A stretch of DNA of 64,000 bases from CAZSVE01 sp964610175 (GCA_964610175.1 CAZSVE010000002.1:12326-76325); one strand, 5' to 3'. Numbered from the stretch's first letter, positions 9,667-18,970 are shown. Made by a program: numbers and translations. Notes: generated by a model not told the origin, from the sequence alone.

Positions 9667-9807
9667 TATGATGTCCGTGTTCTCCATGAACTTCTTTACT
9701 GGTCTTTACCGAACACTGCTGCAACGCACGAATGTCCATAGCGGAAAGGCTACCTTTCCCGCCTTCCCAACAAAAGTGGCAACTACTACTATCCTACCGG
9801 CTTTTCA

Positions 9808-11141
9808 ATGTGGAACTACATAGCCGGTGTCGCGTTTCTCCCTGTCCTGCTTTCCGGTTGTTGCGGAATATCCTCGGTATACCGAGCCGGTGATGTCATG
9901 TTCCCGGATGCGGCAAACCGCGATCCCGTGTACCGCAATCCCCATCGTAATCACCGCAGCGCGGAATTCCCATTCAAGGACGCAACCTCTCACCATACTT
10001 CGCCATCGGCAAGGGTCATCGATCTGAAGGCATTGTCGAAATTGGACGCAATCATTCCGCGCCTCGCGGAAAAGCGGGTAGTCTTTATCGGGGAAACCCA
10101 CACCCGTCTTACCGATCATATAAATCAGCTTGCCATTATCCGAGGGCTCTTCGAGCGGGGAAAGGAGCTTGCCATCGGTATGGAATTTTTCCAGCAACCA
10201 TTTCAGGCTCACCTCGATGATTTTGTTGCCGGAAATCTCGATGATGTGAATTTATTGGCCCGTACGGAGTATTACGAACGCTGGCGATATGATTATCGTC
10301 TCTACCAGCCGATCTTGGACTTCGCCCGAAAACAGGAAATTCCACTCATTGCCCTGAATGTTTCCAGTGAGATCGTTAGAAAGGTATCCGAGGGGGGATG
10401 GGACTCTCTGGTCAAAGATGGCACCTTGACTGACGAGGAGCGTGTACAAATCCCGCAAACAATCGATCGAAGCAATACGGATTACGAAAAACGCCTCCAT
10501 GGGATCTTTCGGCAACATGTGAATATGCTCGGTAGTTCACCCGAAGCCATGTCGCGCTGGAGATTTCCATTTACGGGGGGGGGGGAAGATCCCGCTCGAG
10601 GAGGGGCGTAACGGACTTCCAGCGATTCATGGAAGTTCAGCTCCTATGGGATGAGGGCATGGCGGCGAGGGCCGCAAGGTATGTCACCGATCATCCTACG
10701 CGAACACTTGTCGTATTGGCGGGAAGTGGTCACTTGGTCTATGGTGATGGTATTCCGAATCGGTTAAAAAACAGGGTGCCTGTCGATACAGCGATTGTTC
10801 TACCCGCCGATGGTGTCGAGCCAGATTCGGGTGTGGCAGATTTCCTTCTGGTTTCCAAGGAGAAAACCCTTCCCCGGCAAGGCGTATTGGGCATCGAGCT
10901 GGAGACGGATACCGAAGGGGTGCGCGTAGCTTCCTTTCTCCGCGAAAGTGCAGCCAGGATGGCGGGGATCGAAAGGCATGATCGCATTCGGGCTATCGAA
11001 AAATATCCTATCGAGGCAATAGCGGATATCAGGCTTGTACTCTGGAACAAGCGACCCGGCGATCGGGTACTGGTAGATGTGCATCGAACGAATTGGCTTA
11101 CTGGCGGGAAAGATATGCGATTCGATGTAAAGCTGAGATAA
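9808..11141 (+). pseudogene. ChaN-like (DUF399) lipoprotein with C-terminal PDZ-like domain, frameshifted in a poly-G tract
   Basis: Two adjoining frames together make one protein. The first (9808-10611) has a lipoprotein signal with lipobox LLSGC and the ChaN/Tiki-type core VFIGETHTRLTDH and GMEFFQQPF, associated with haem or iron handling at the outer membrane. The second frame continues with DFQRFMEVQLLWDEGMA and LAGSGHLVYGDG, still ChaN family, followed by a PDZ-like domain (GVLGIELETD, ASFLRESAARMAGIERHDRI). The break lies in a run of 11 G at 10575-10585. A run of 9 or 12 G would restore one frame of about 440 residues. This could be a sequencing or assembly error, a true pseudogene, or a phase-variable tract. 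A natural internal ATG at 10629 would make only the C-terminal part. Confidence 0.8.
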
Positions 11142-11497
11142 TCTCTTGAAGAAAGCATATAAAAAAGCTGTCGCGTAGCTACCTTTACCAGGATCTCGAT
11201 AAACCGAGCAGGATTTTCAACTCGTCGAGATCCCCATTATCTTCACGAACAATAAACTGCATTTTTGCTTGCAGGTTTTGTATCGGTGCCTCGGCGTCGG
11301 TGCCAAAATCGGATCGGCACCATCATCAGGGGTACGAAAGAAGAAGTGACAGATCGACATAGGCACGGAATGCCTTTTCGTGATTCAAGGCAAGATATTC
11401 GTTGAATATCCAAATTAATGACTAATGACTCTCGATGACTCACAATATATTTTGTTTATTCCCCACTCATCTTCGCTAGAGATTCACGCTAGATACC
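11142..11497. other. Spacer with one R1 remnant
   Basis: I see no gene between the ChaN-like gene and xseB. Its right part holds a minimal R1 derivative (11451-11479), and a complete R1 copy starts at 11498. Confidence 0.4.
11451..11479 (-). repeat. R1 remnant: right end joined directly to left end
   Basis: TTTGTTTATTCCCCACTCAT is joined to CTTCGCTAG, so the two ends of an inverted R1 copy remain and about 80 bp between them are gone. It lies 18 bases from the next R1 copy. Confidence 0.65.
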
Positions 11498-11608
11498 CTA
11501 GCGAAGCTTATGCTCGAACCGACAAGGTATGATTCACCCATTGGTAAAGTAAAATTAGTGCTTTGCAAAATTTGATTCGTTTGCCAAGCTGAGTGGGAAA
11601 TAAATAAA
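11498..11608 (+). repeat. R1 dispersed repeat, full length
   Basis: Forward copy, with the left palindrome altered to GCGAAGCTTATGC. It ends 23 bases before the xseB start codon, so it makes up most of the xseB 5' leader. Confidence 0.85.
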
Positions 11609-11631
11609 TTGGATAACTGAATACCAGTGCC

Positions 11632-11901
11632 ATGAGCGCCTCTAAAAAAAAGGTTTCCGCCAACAAAAGCAAGCAGGAAAATGAACCGAGTTTCGAGCGC
11701 TCTCTTGCCGAACTCGAGCAACTCGTCACACATATGGAACAAGGCGAACTTACGCTCGAAGAGACATTGAAAAGCTTCGAGCGGGGGATCGAGTTGAACA
11801 AAATGTGTCAAAAGGCCCTGGATGAGGCCGAACAACGTGTACGTATTCTCACGGAAAAAGAAGGCGAATTCGCGGCCGAACCATTCGAAAACGACAGCTA
11901 G
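11632..11901 (+). CDS. xseB: Exodeoxyribonuclease VII small subunit
   Basis: XseB binds the large subunit XseA to form exonuclease VII, which degrades single-stranded DNA in both directions. The protein has 89 residues, normal for the family, with the characteristic helical core FERSLAELEQLVTHMEQGEL and LEETLKSFERG. As in many proteobacteria ispA follows, but here an R1 repeat separates them. The repeat's first bases CTAG supply the TAG stop codon (11899-11901), so insertion probably trimmed or replaced the original C-terminus. Confidence 0.95.
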   Translation: MSASKKKVSANKSKQENEPSFERSLAELEQLVTHMEQGELTLEETLKSFERGIELNKMCQKALDEAEQRVRILTEKEGEFAAEPFENDS

Positions 11902-12014
11902 CGAAGCTTGTGCTCGAATCAGACAAGGCATGGCCCGGTATCGGTAAAATAAAACTGGCGTTTCGTAAAATTCGACTCCTTTGCGAATGCGAAGATGAGC
12001 GGGAAACAAACAAA
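11898..12014 (+). repeat. R1 dispersed repeat, overlapping the xseB stop codon
   Basis: Forward full-length copy. Its CTAG start contains the stop codon of xseB, and its right end AGATGAGCGGGAAACAAACA lies in the ispA leader. It therefore separates two genes that are usually coupled. Confidence 0.85.
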
Positions 12015-12097
12015 TCAAACCCCAAATGGGGTATCCATCTTCCCGTGATTTTCGGAAGATATGTCATACCGTTCAAGGAAACGATGTACTTGTAAAC

Positions 12098-13003
12098 ATG
12101 GGCAGCAGTAAAGAATCTCTCTCCGATTTGACGGGGCGGTATCGTTCCCGCATCAACCAACAGTTGGAAGCGTGCCTCCCTCCCGCGGATATCCTGCCGA
12201 ACCGGCTTCATGCGGCCATGCGCTATATTGTATTGGGCGAGGGAAAGCGAATTCGCCCGATTCTTGTCTACTGCGCGGGGAAAGCAGTAGGGGCTTCCCC
12301 GGAGACACTGGATGGACCGGCCTGTGCGGTGGAGTTGATTCACGCCTATTCCTTGGTCCATGATGATTTACCGGCAATGGATGATGATGATCTTCGCCGG
12401 GGAAGACCCACATGCCACCGAGCGTTCGGTGAGGCAACCGCTATCCTTGTCGGAGACGCCCTGCAATCCCTTGCCTTTTATGTGCTGTCACGAGAGGTGG
12501 CAAAGAAAAACGATCCAAATCAAAGGGTAGAGATGATAAACACCCTGGCCCTTGCCATTGGATCACGGGGAATGGCAGGGGGACAAGCACTGGATCTGGA
12601 TGCGGAAACAAAGACGCTGAGTCTTGCTGAACTGGAAAATCTGCACATTCATAAGACCGGTGCACTGATTCGTGCCAGTGTAAAACTCGGGGGGCTTTCC
12701 AAGCCGGGAATCGACCAGGATTTGCTGGAAAAACTCGATCGCTACGCAAAATGCATTGGCCTTTCGTTCCAGATCCAGGACGACATTCTGGATGTAGAGG
12801 GCGACACCGAAATCATAGGGAAACCTCGTGGTTCCGACGAGATCCACAATAAGGCAACCTATCCATCTCTGGTGGGCTTGAGCGAAGCCAAGCGGATGGC
12901 CCGGGAATTTCACGAGCAGGCTCTCGCGAGCCTTGCCGGATTGGATGAATCTTCCGATCCGCTGCGCTGGATTTCCGAATACATCATCAGCCGCATAAAT
13001 TAG
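12098..13003 (+). CDS. ispA: Farnesyl diphosphate synthase (polyprenyl synthase)
   Basis: IspA condenses isopentenyl diphosphate with dimethylallyl and geranyl diphosphate to farnesyl diphosphate, precursor of quinones and undecaprenyl carriers. I choose ATG at 12098, which gives 301 residues; an in-frame ATG at 12026 would add 24 residues unlike the family. Both aspartate-rich motifs are present: the first as DDLPAMDDDDLRRG and the second as QIQDDILDVEGD. The KRIRP substrate-binding block and the HKTGALI segment are also intact. xseB lies upstream; no dxs follows in the window. Confidence 0.95.
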   Translation: MGSSKESLSDLTGRYRSRINQQLEACLPPADILPNRLHAAMRYIVLGEGKRIRPILVYCAGKAVGASPETLDGPACAVELIHAYSLVHDDLPAMDDDDLRRGRPTCHRAFGEATAILVGDALQSLAFYVLSREVAKKNDPNQRVEMINTLALAIGSRGMAGGQALDLDAETKTLSLAELENLHIHKTGALIRASVKLGGLSKPGIDQDLLEKLDRYAKCIGLSFQIQDDILDVEGDTEIIGKPRGSDEIHNKATYPSLVGLSEAKRMAREFHEQALASLAGLDESSDPLRWISEYIISRIN

Positions 13004-13158
13004 CCTTGTACGGGCATTCGTTTAGTATGGCTGGGTGTACAGTCAATAGATTCATGCCATGATGACCATGGAAATTCGGTTGGCCTGAATCTTCAGGGAT
13101 TCAGCGTCATCAAGGTTATGTGGCGACGATTCTGGATAAAATTAGCTTTTGTAAATTC

Positions 13159-13557
13159 ATGACCAGCATGTATATCCTAAGGGTAACAACCGATTTTGCC
13201 GCAGCCCACTCTCTACGTGGCTATCCGGGAGATTGCTGCCGCATGCACGGGCACAATTGGAAGGTCGAAGTGGAAGTAACCACCACATCACTGGATAAAC
13301 TTGGCATGGGTGTTGATTTCCAGGTGATAAAAGAGGCTGCCCAATCCGTTACGCGACAATTGGATCACCATTATTTGAACGAGATTCCGCCTTTCGACAA
13401 AACGAATCCCACGGCGGAAAATATCGCGGCATACCTATTTCAAGGTATTTCTCAAACTCTTAACGATCAACAGGTACAGATCAGCGCCGTCACGTTGTGG
13501 GAAACCGAGCGCGCATGTGTACGCTACCAGGAGGCCACACGCCATGAACCCAAGTGA
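13159..13557 (+). CDS. queD: 6-carboxytetrahydropterin synthase QueD
   Basis: QueD converts dihydroneopterin triphosphate to 6-carboxy-5,6,7,8-tetrahydropterin, the first committed step towards queuosine and other 7-deazaguanines. The zinc-binding histidines are visible in FAAAHSL and MHGHNW, with the catalytic cysteine in GDCCRMHGH and a later DHHYLNE. The start is ATG at 13159 (132 residues) or 13168; an upstream ATG at 13120 would add residues that do not fit. It overlaps folE2 by 14 bases, so the two are translationally coupled. Confidence 0.93.
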   Translation: MTSMYILRVTTDFAAAHSLRGYPGDCCRMHGHNWKVEVEVTTTSLDKLGMGVDFQVIKEAAQSVTRQLDHHYLNEIPPFDKTNPTAENIAAYLFQGISQTLNDQQVQISAVTLWETERACVRYQEATRHEPK

Positions 13558-14386
13558 CGGGACAAATTGCGCCAATAAAAACACGGACGTACAGGGATGT
13601 AACGAAATGCCGGATGTGCAAGGCAGTCTCGATCTGCGTCGAATTCCCATCCAGAAAGTCGGAATCAAGGGCATCCGCCATCCGGTGCAGGTACGGGACC
13701 GCGCAAATTCGGTACAACACACCGTCGCCACCTTCAATATGTATGTCAATCTTCCGCACAACTTCAAAGGTGCGCATATGTCGCGGTTCGTCGAGATCCT
13801 CAATAACCACGAATATGAAATCACCGTCGAGTCCTTCATGCGGATGCTCTTCGAAATGACCGAGGCCCTGAATGCCAAATCCGGCCAAATCGAAATGTCG
13901 TTTCCCTATTTCGTCAACAAAGTAGCGCCGATCAGCAAGGTCCAAAGCCTGATGGATTATGGGGTAACATTAACCGGGAAGCTTTACGACAATAAGCCCA
14001 ATCTATACATCAAGGTCGTCGTCCCGGTCACCAGCCTTTGTCCATGCTCCAAGGAAATCTCCGGTTACGGTGCCCATAATCAACGCTCCCACGCCACAAT
14101 CGAGGTGCGTACCCGCACTTTCGTATGGATCGAGGAACTTATCGAGTTGGTCGAAAATCAGGCATCCTCTCAACTCTACGGACTCCTGAAGCGGCGAGAC
14201 GAAAAGTTCGTCACGGAACACGCCTTCAACAACCCGAAATTCGTCGAGGATATGGTTCGAGATGTAGCCCAAAAACTCAACCAGGACGATCGAATCGACT
14301 CCTATGTGGTCGAATCGGAAAACTTCGAATCCATTCACAACCATTCCGCCTATGCGCTCGTGGAGAAGGATAAGCTTGCTCGCTAG
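13544..14386 (+). CDS. folE2: GTP cyclohydrolase I type B (FolE2)
   Basis: FolE2 hydrolyses GTP to dihydroneopterin triphosphate, the substrate of QueD and also of folate synthesis. It is the zinc-independent alternative to FolE. The start at ATG 13544 has a perfect AGGAGG at 13529-13534 inside the end of queD, giving 280 residues. Conserved blocks are IPIQKVGIKGIRHP at the N-terminus, the catalytic-cysteine block SLCPCSKEISGYGAHNQRS, and a C-terminal ESIHNHSAYA. Pairing with queD points to queuosine supply that keeps working when zinc is low. Confidence 0.95.
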   Translation: MNPSDGTNCANKNTDVQGCNEMPDVQGSLDLRRIPIQKVGIKGIRHPVQVRDRANSVQHTVATFNMYVNLPHNFKGAHMSRFVEILNNHEYEITVESFMRMLFEMTEALNAKSGQIEMSFPYFVNKVAPISKVQSLMDYGVTLTGKLYDNKPNLYIKVVVPVTSLCPCSKEISGYGAHNQRSHATIEVRTRTFVWIEELIELVENQASSQLYGLLKRRDEKFVTEHAFNNPKFVEDMVRDVAQKLNQDDRIDSYVVESENFESIHNHSAYALVEKDKLAR

Positions 14387-14698
14387 AAAACCGTGATTCC
14401 ATGATCGATTCATGATTTCGCCCGATTTCGCGCCGCTCCCGGAGGATATCGGGCAAAGCTGTCCTTTTTCCGAACACACCCACGGGGAGTTGAATCTCCC
14501 GTGTCGAAAAACGCAGCTACACATCTTTTTATCCCCAGGTGATACAAGACACTTCAGAGGTACTCTCCTGAGGACGCCATTATTGGCCAGGTGTTGTAAT
14601 AAGCTAAAGAGCACCTTGATTACTTTGTTTATTTCCTGCCTCCTTCTCCGCGTAGCGGCTTCGTCCAACCAATCCTCCGAAAAACAGCGCCCGCATCC

Positions 14699-15979
14699 AT
14701 GAAAAACGGTAATCGGCGACTGATGTTCGCTTGGGTAGGATACGACTGGGCAAACTCCGCCTTTACCACACTCGTGGTCACGTTCGTATACGGTGCGTAT
14801 TTCAGTCAGGCCATAGCGCCGGATGAGGTAGCGGGAATGGCACTCTGGTCGCGCGCCGTCGCCATCAGCGGGATCTGCATCGCGTTTCTGGCGCCAGTCC
14901 TGGGCGTGCTCGCCGACCGCGGCGAAACCCGACATCGATACCTCATCGCCGCCACGCTTCTCTGTGTTGCCGCCACCGCTGCGCTGACCCTGATAAAACC
15001 CGGGCAGCCACATGCGGTATTCCTGGCACTGGCGATATTCATCATCGCCAATGTCGCCTTCGAGATCGGCGCGGTTTTCTATAACGCATTCCTCCCGGAC
15101 GTAGCACCCGCGGGAAACATCGGACGCATATCCGGCCTTGGTTGGGGCGTTGGCTACCTGGGTGGTCTTACATGTTTGGTGATGGTATTGCCTCTGATTG
15201 GGGACGCGCCCCTTTTCGGTATCAGCACCACGGCAGGATTCAACTATCGGGTCAGCAACCTATTGGTGGCGCTGTGGTTCCTGGTCTTCAGCATCCCGGC
15301 GCTGGTCCTGCTCCGCACTACACGATTTCGGCAACCCGCTACCCGATCCGCAACGACCACCGATTTGCTCGATAATCTTCGGCAAACCTTTCATAAAATT
15401 TCGGCGCATCCCGACGCGCTACGGTTCCTCATCGCGCGTCTCGTCTACAACGACGGCATGGTGACCATTTTCGCCTTTGGGGGAATCTATGCCGCCAGCA
15501 CATTCCATTTGTCGCTCTCCGAGGTAGTCCAATTCGGTATCGCAATCAACGTCGCGGCGGGTATCGGTGCCTGGATCGCCGGCCCATTGGATGACGAATT
15601 CGGCGGGAAAACCATGATTCTGGCTACCCTGGTAGCCTTGAGCTGTTTCACGTTATTGGCCGCCGTTGCTCCCAATGAGGCCTGGCTTTGGGTGGCCGGT
15701 GTCGGTATCGGTGTATTCGTCGGCCCCAATCAGGCCGCAAGTCGTTCTCTCCTGGGCCGCTTTGCGCCCGCCTCCCGCCAAAGTGAATTCTTCGGTTTTT
15801 TTGCGTTTTCCGGCAAGATAACCGCCTTCCTGGGACCGCTCCTGCTTGGCTTGGTCACCCAGTGGACTGGGGAGCAGCGTATTGGCATTACCACGGTACT
15901 GGTGTTCTTTGTGGTGGGCGGTATTTTGTTATCGACCGTCGATGAGAAACGAGGGATGGCGTTGGCAAAACGTGGGTAA
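14699..15979 (+). CDS. UMF1-family MFS transporter
   Basis: A 426-residue inner-membrane protein with about twelve hydrophobic segments. The N-terminal YDWANSAFTTLV motif and the VLGVLADRGETRHR loop are typical of the UMF1/Atg22-like branch of the major facilitator superfamily, whose bacterial substrates are mostly unknown. An internal FAPASRQSEFFGFFAFSGK block near residue 355 is also family-typical. It stands alone; folE2 ends about 310 bases upstream. That gap holds nothing clear apart from a weak R1-like TTTGTTTATTTCCTGCC at about 14624. Confidence 0.9.
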   Translation: MKNGNRRLMFAWVGYDWANSAFTTLVVTFVYGAYFSQAIAPDEVAGMALWSRAVAISGICIAFLAPVLGVLADRGETRHRYLIAATLLCVAATAALTLIKPGQPHAVFLALAIFIIANVAFEIGAVFYNAFLPDVAPAGNIGRISGLGWGVGYLGGLTCLVMVLPLIGDAPLFGISTTAGFNYRVSNLLVALWFLVFSIPALVLLRTTRFRQPATRSATTTDLLDNLRQTFHKISAHPDALRFLIARLVYNDGMVTIFAFGGIYAASTFHLSLSEVVQFGIAINVAAGIGAWIAGPLDDEFGGKTMILATLVALSCFTLLAAVAPNEAWLWVAGVGIGVFVGPNQAASRSLLGRFAPASRQSEFFGFFAFSGKITAFLGPLLLGLVTQWTGEQRIGITTVLVFFVVGGILLSTVDEKRGMALAKRG

Positions 15980-16062
15980 CGGCTATTCATCCATCCCCTT
16001 GGAATGGAAACGTTGGAAAACCAATGTCATTAGCCAGCAGGGGGAAGTCGTCTGCTTGATAT

Positions 16063-16169
16063 TTCGTTTGTTTGCTGCTCATCATTCGCAAATGAGTCAC
16101 CATTTTACGACGCCAGTTTTGCTTTACCGATGCTAAATCATGCTTTGTTGGTTCGAGGCGGAGCTTCGC
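16063..16169 (-). repeat. R1 dispersed repeat, full length
   Basis: Reverse copy between the MFS gene and the methyltransferase-nuclease gene. It runs from TTTGTTTGCTGCTCATCATT to GAGGCGGAGCTTCGC. Confidence 0.8.
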
Positions 16170-16274
16170 AGTCCATCAAGTACACAAGATTTTCCTCCCG
16201 GTCGAAATAGCGCTGATGTTCGAAAGAAAAGCGTGCTTTCTTGATTATCGATCCTGAATATCCTGAATCGGATC

Positions 16275-17708
16275 ATGGAGAAACCCTTCTTCGAAAAACA
16301 GAATTTCACCCTATATCAGGCGAATTGCCTCACGCTCTTGAAGGCATTTCCGAAAGATTCCGTGGATATGATCTTCGCCGATCCCCCCTATTTCCTATCC
16401 AGTGGAAGTTTCACCTGTCAAAGTGGAAGGATGGTCGACGTCAAGAAGGCCGACTGGGATTTGTCCAACGGGGTGGCGGAAAATTTCGATTTTCATCTCT
16501 CCTGGATTGGTGCGTGTAAAAGGATATTGAAACCGAACGGGACCATCTGGATCTCCGGGACGTACCATTCCATCTATCAGTGCGGCTATGCCCTGCAGCG
16601 CCTCGGTTTCCATATCCTCAATGACATCGCCTGGTTCAAACCCAATGCCGCCCCGAACCTGTCTTGCCGTTATTTCACCGCGAGCCACGAGACCCTGATC
16701 TGGGCCAGAAAGGACAAGGACGCCAAGCACCTCTTCCATTACAAGGCGATGAAGAACGGCGAATTCAAAGGGGATCAATTAAAGAAGCCCGATTCTCAGA
16801 TGAGATCGGTATGGTCCATTGGCACGCCGAAGGCGGAGGAAAAGCGATTCGGTAAGCATCCGACGCAAAAGCCGTTGGCCCTATTGGAAAGGATAATCCT
16901 GGCAAGCACCAATCCGGAGGATACCATTCTCGATCCATTTACGGGGAGTTCCACCACCGGGCTCGCGGCCTGTGCCAACGGGAGGAGATTCATCGGCATC
17001 GATGTGGAGGAGCCCTATTTGGCACTGTCTCAAAAAAGATTCCAGGAATGGGAGAAGGGCTCGCGGAGCAAGGGATCCGAGGTCGAGACGACGAAGGGTA
17101 TTGCCCGTTTCGAAGCAACTCAACGGCTCCAAGGGATCATCGGTAAGGATTTAAGGGAGATTGCCGAACAAAAAGGGATTACCGTGTTCAAGAATGGGAA
17201 ACTGAATAAAGGTTGGGCAGGTCTCACCCTGGAAAAGGCGCTCGGCATCGAAAATAGCCGCGAACAGGCGTCGGATGGAGATTCCTGGGAATTGAAGTTG
17301 GTGCCATTGGTAAAAAAGGATGGTGTTTATCGGGTAAAGGAAACCATGGCAATCACCATGATCAATCCCGATGATGTACTTGTGACGCCTTTCGAGAAAA
17401 GTCATCTATTCGCAAAAATGAAAAAGATGATCATCTGTGCCCGGGAGAGAGTGGACGATAGGGAAAGCTCATCGAAACTCCTTTATGTGAACAGTTTCGA
17501 TATCGGATCGACGAATCACTGGGGGCAAGTCAGGGAAGACTACGAGCTGGTGCGCAATACCATCGAGACCAAGGGATTCGATGCCTTGACGGGTAGAATG
17601 GGAAAGTTCATACAGCCAAGAACGAAGGGAAGCGGGCATGGCAGCAAGACCAGGGCCTTTTATGCAAGGGCGTCGTTCGTGGAGATGATCCTTGGAATGA
17701 ATGATTGA
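16275..17708 (+). CDS. Single-chain DNA adenine methyltransferase fused to a MutH/Sau3AI-like endonuclease
   Basis: Residues 1 to about 265 are a beta-class N6-adenine methyltransferase: catalytic DPPY at 36-39 precedes the SAM-binding DPFTGSSTTG at 220-229. The blocks DMIFADPPYFLSSG and APNLSCRYFTASHETLIWAR strongly recall M2.DpnII (DpnA), which methylates GATC. Residues about 285-477 resemble MutH/Sau3AI nucleases: KGWAGLTLEKALG with E320, then D334/D336 and E339-L-K341 (ELK), then TPFEKSHLFAKMKKMI, which parallels the MutH ENSH...LK block. Both halves thus point to the same tetranucleotide, GATC, which is inference. A separate restriction gene is absent. Next on the opposite strand is an ImmA/IrrE-two-TM operon, making this a small defence patch. 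Confidence 0.88.
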   Translation: MEKPFFEKQNFTLYQANCLTLLKAFPKDSVDMIFADPPYFLSSGSFTCQSGRMVDVKKADWDLSNGVAENFDFHLSWIGACKRILKPNGTIWISGTYHSIYQCGYALQRLGFHILNDIAWFKPNAAPNLSCRYFTASHETLIWARKDKDAKHLFHYKAMKNGEFKGDQLKKPDSQMRSVWSIGTPKAEEKRFGKHPTQKPLALLERIILASTNPEDTILDPFTGSSTTGLAACANGRRFIGIDVEEPYLALSQKRFQEWEKGSRSKGSEVETTKGIARFEATQRLQGIIGKDLREIAEQKGITVFKNGKLNKGWAGLTLEKALGIENSREQASDGDSWELKLVPLVKKDGVYRVKETMAITMINPDDVLVTPFEKSHLFAKMKKMIICARERVDDRESSSKLLYVNSFDIGSTNHWGQVREDYELVRNTIETKGFDALTGRMGKFIQPRTKGSGHGSKTRAFYARASFVEMILGMND

Positions 17709-17754
17709 TGTGCAATGGACCCCAACTCTCGGACAGGTTTCGAGGGTCCATTTT

Positions 17755-18309
17755 TCAGTTTCGAATTATCCTGAGGTTCCGTAGTCTATATTCCATGGCT
17801 TTGTTCGATACTACGAATTTATCGGCCATGGTCTCTGTAAATACCCCTACCGGGATTTTTGTGGCATTGGTCAAGTCTTTGTAGGTTTGAATGACTTTTT
17901 TTCCAGCATCGTATATCAACGATGCCGGCATCAATAAATTAGCGGCAAAGCTATTTGCTTCCGATTCCTCTATATCCCAGTACGATTCTGTACGGCTCAT
18001 GGCCTTTTTCGAATCCTTGAATCCCTTTTTGGACTTTGCACTATGCAGGCAATAATGTCCTATTTCATGAGCAATCGTGAAACGCCGGCGGGGTTCGTAT
18101 TGGTTTCGAGCCGGGTTGATCCTGATGATTGGTCGGTCATCCTGAAACAGGATCTCCCCTACGAGTTCGCTTGACGGGAAGAGATAGTTTTCGATATCGA
18201 TCCCTAGCTTACTGGCGATATCGTTCACGTCGACAGGGATCTGGCTCACGATCCCGAGATGTTCGAGTAGCTTGGATGCCGACTCGAAGGACACAGTCTT
18301 GTCAGTCAT
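17755..18309 (-). CDS. ImmA/IrrE-family metallopeptidase
   Basis: The 184-residue protein has the zinc-protease motif FTIAHEIGHYCLH (HExxH) at about residues 78-90 and a downstream EESEANSFAANLLMP helix that supplies further ligands. ImmA/IrrE peptidases usually cleave a partner repressor or antitoxin and switch on a mobile element or stress response. The usual Xre-type partner is missing here. Instead the gene overlaps the upstream two-TM protein gene by 8 bases, so the pair should be made together. It converges with the methyltransferase-nuclease gene, leaving 46 bases between stops. Confidence 0.9.
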   Translation of the reverse strand: MTDKTVSFESASKLLEHLGIVSQIPVDVNDIASKLGIDIENYLFPSSELVGEILFQDDRPIIRINPARNQYEPRRRFTIAHEIGHYCLHSAKSKKGFKDSKKAMSRTESYWDIEESEANSFAANLLMPASLIYDAGKKVIQTYKDLTNATKIPVGVFTETMADKFVVSNKAMEYRLRNLRIIRN

Positions 18310-18841
18310 GATGCGCTCCTTGGGTCATTTGCTCGAATAGTTCATCCGATTTAGCTTCGGAGTGTTCCTCGATTGATCTGATCAACGAATTCCTGACGCC
18401 CTCCAGGTTCGATTCTATCTTGGCATCCAATGAGTTTTTTATGTGGTTGGTTATCTGTGGATTCTCGAATATAGCTCGCGCCAGGGCATCTCCTTTCTCC
18501 TTGCTGGATTTAATCTCCGACAAGATTTCATCGAAAAGCTCTTTTGATTGTAGTTCCTTCGAATCAGCAAATTGCTTTGCAAACAGGAATCCCACCACAA
18601 CAAGTATTACGGTGGCGGCAACGAAAATGATGGTGGTAAATACGATATAGGTATTGGCTATACTGATGGCATCATCGATCCTGGCTTCAACACTAGGTAT
18701 CCACCCAAGCCACCATGGGACAATCATTCCGCCGACAAAACCACCCCCCAAACAAAGAGCTGTTATGGCAACTATATTCAGAGAGGATCTTATACGCTGC
18801 ATCAGGTACTGGCCCACCTGCTTTGGCAACATCCCGATCAA
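18302..18841 (-). CDS. Two-TM membrane protein with coiled-coil tail, partner of ImmA/IrrE peptidase
   Basis: I do not recognise the family. The 179-residue protein has two hydrophobic segments (about residues 20-45 and 65-90) and a long charged helical tail rich in Glu and Lys (about 95-175). The start at 18841 is TTG with GAGGGGG nine bases upstream; an ATG at 18832 is the alternative. The 8-base overlap with the peptidase gene and the neighbouring methyltransferase-nuclease suggest a membrane effector or sensor controlled by proteolysis, but that is inference. Confidence 0.75.
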   Translation of the reverse strand: MIGMLPKQVGQYLMQRIRSSLNIVAITALCLGGGFVGGMIVPWWLGWIPSVEARIDDAISIANTYIVFTTIIFVAATVILVVVGFLFAKQFADSKELQSKELFDEILSEIKSSKEKGDALARAIFENPQITNHIKNSLDAKIESNLEGVRNSLIRSIEEHSEAKSDELFEQMTQGAHHD

Positions 18842-18970
18842 TGGCTATTTCCCCCTCGCAAGGTAGCAAAGCAGCCTCTATCGTGCCAGTTGGCCTTGTT
18901 TGACCATTTAGGCACTTGGGCATGATTTTCCCCCATGTCATACACGCTTGGACCTGATACCAATATTGCT

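Noticed and set aside
14003..15013. 336-codon open frame on the minus strand
   Set aside because: It lies opposite folE2 and the MFS gene, both clearly real, and shows no family features; it is a shadow frame.
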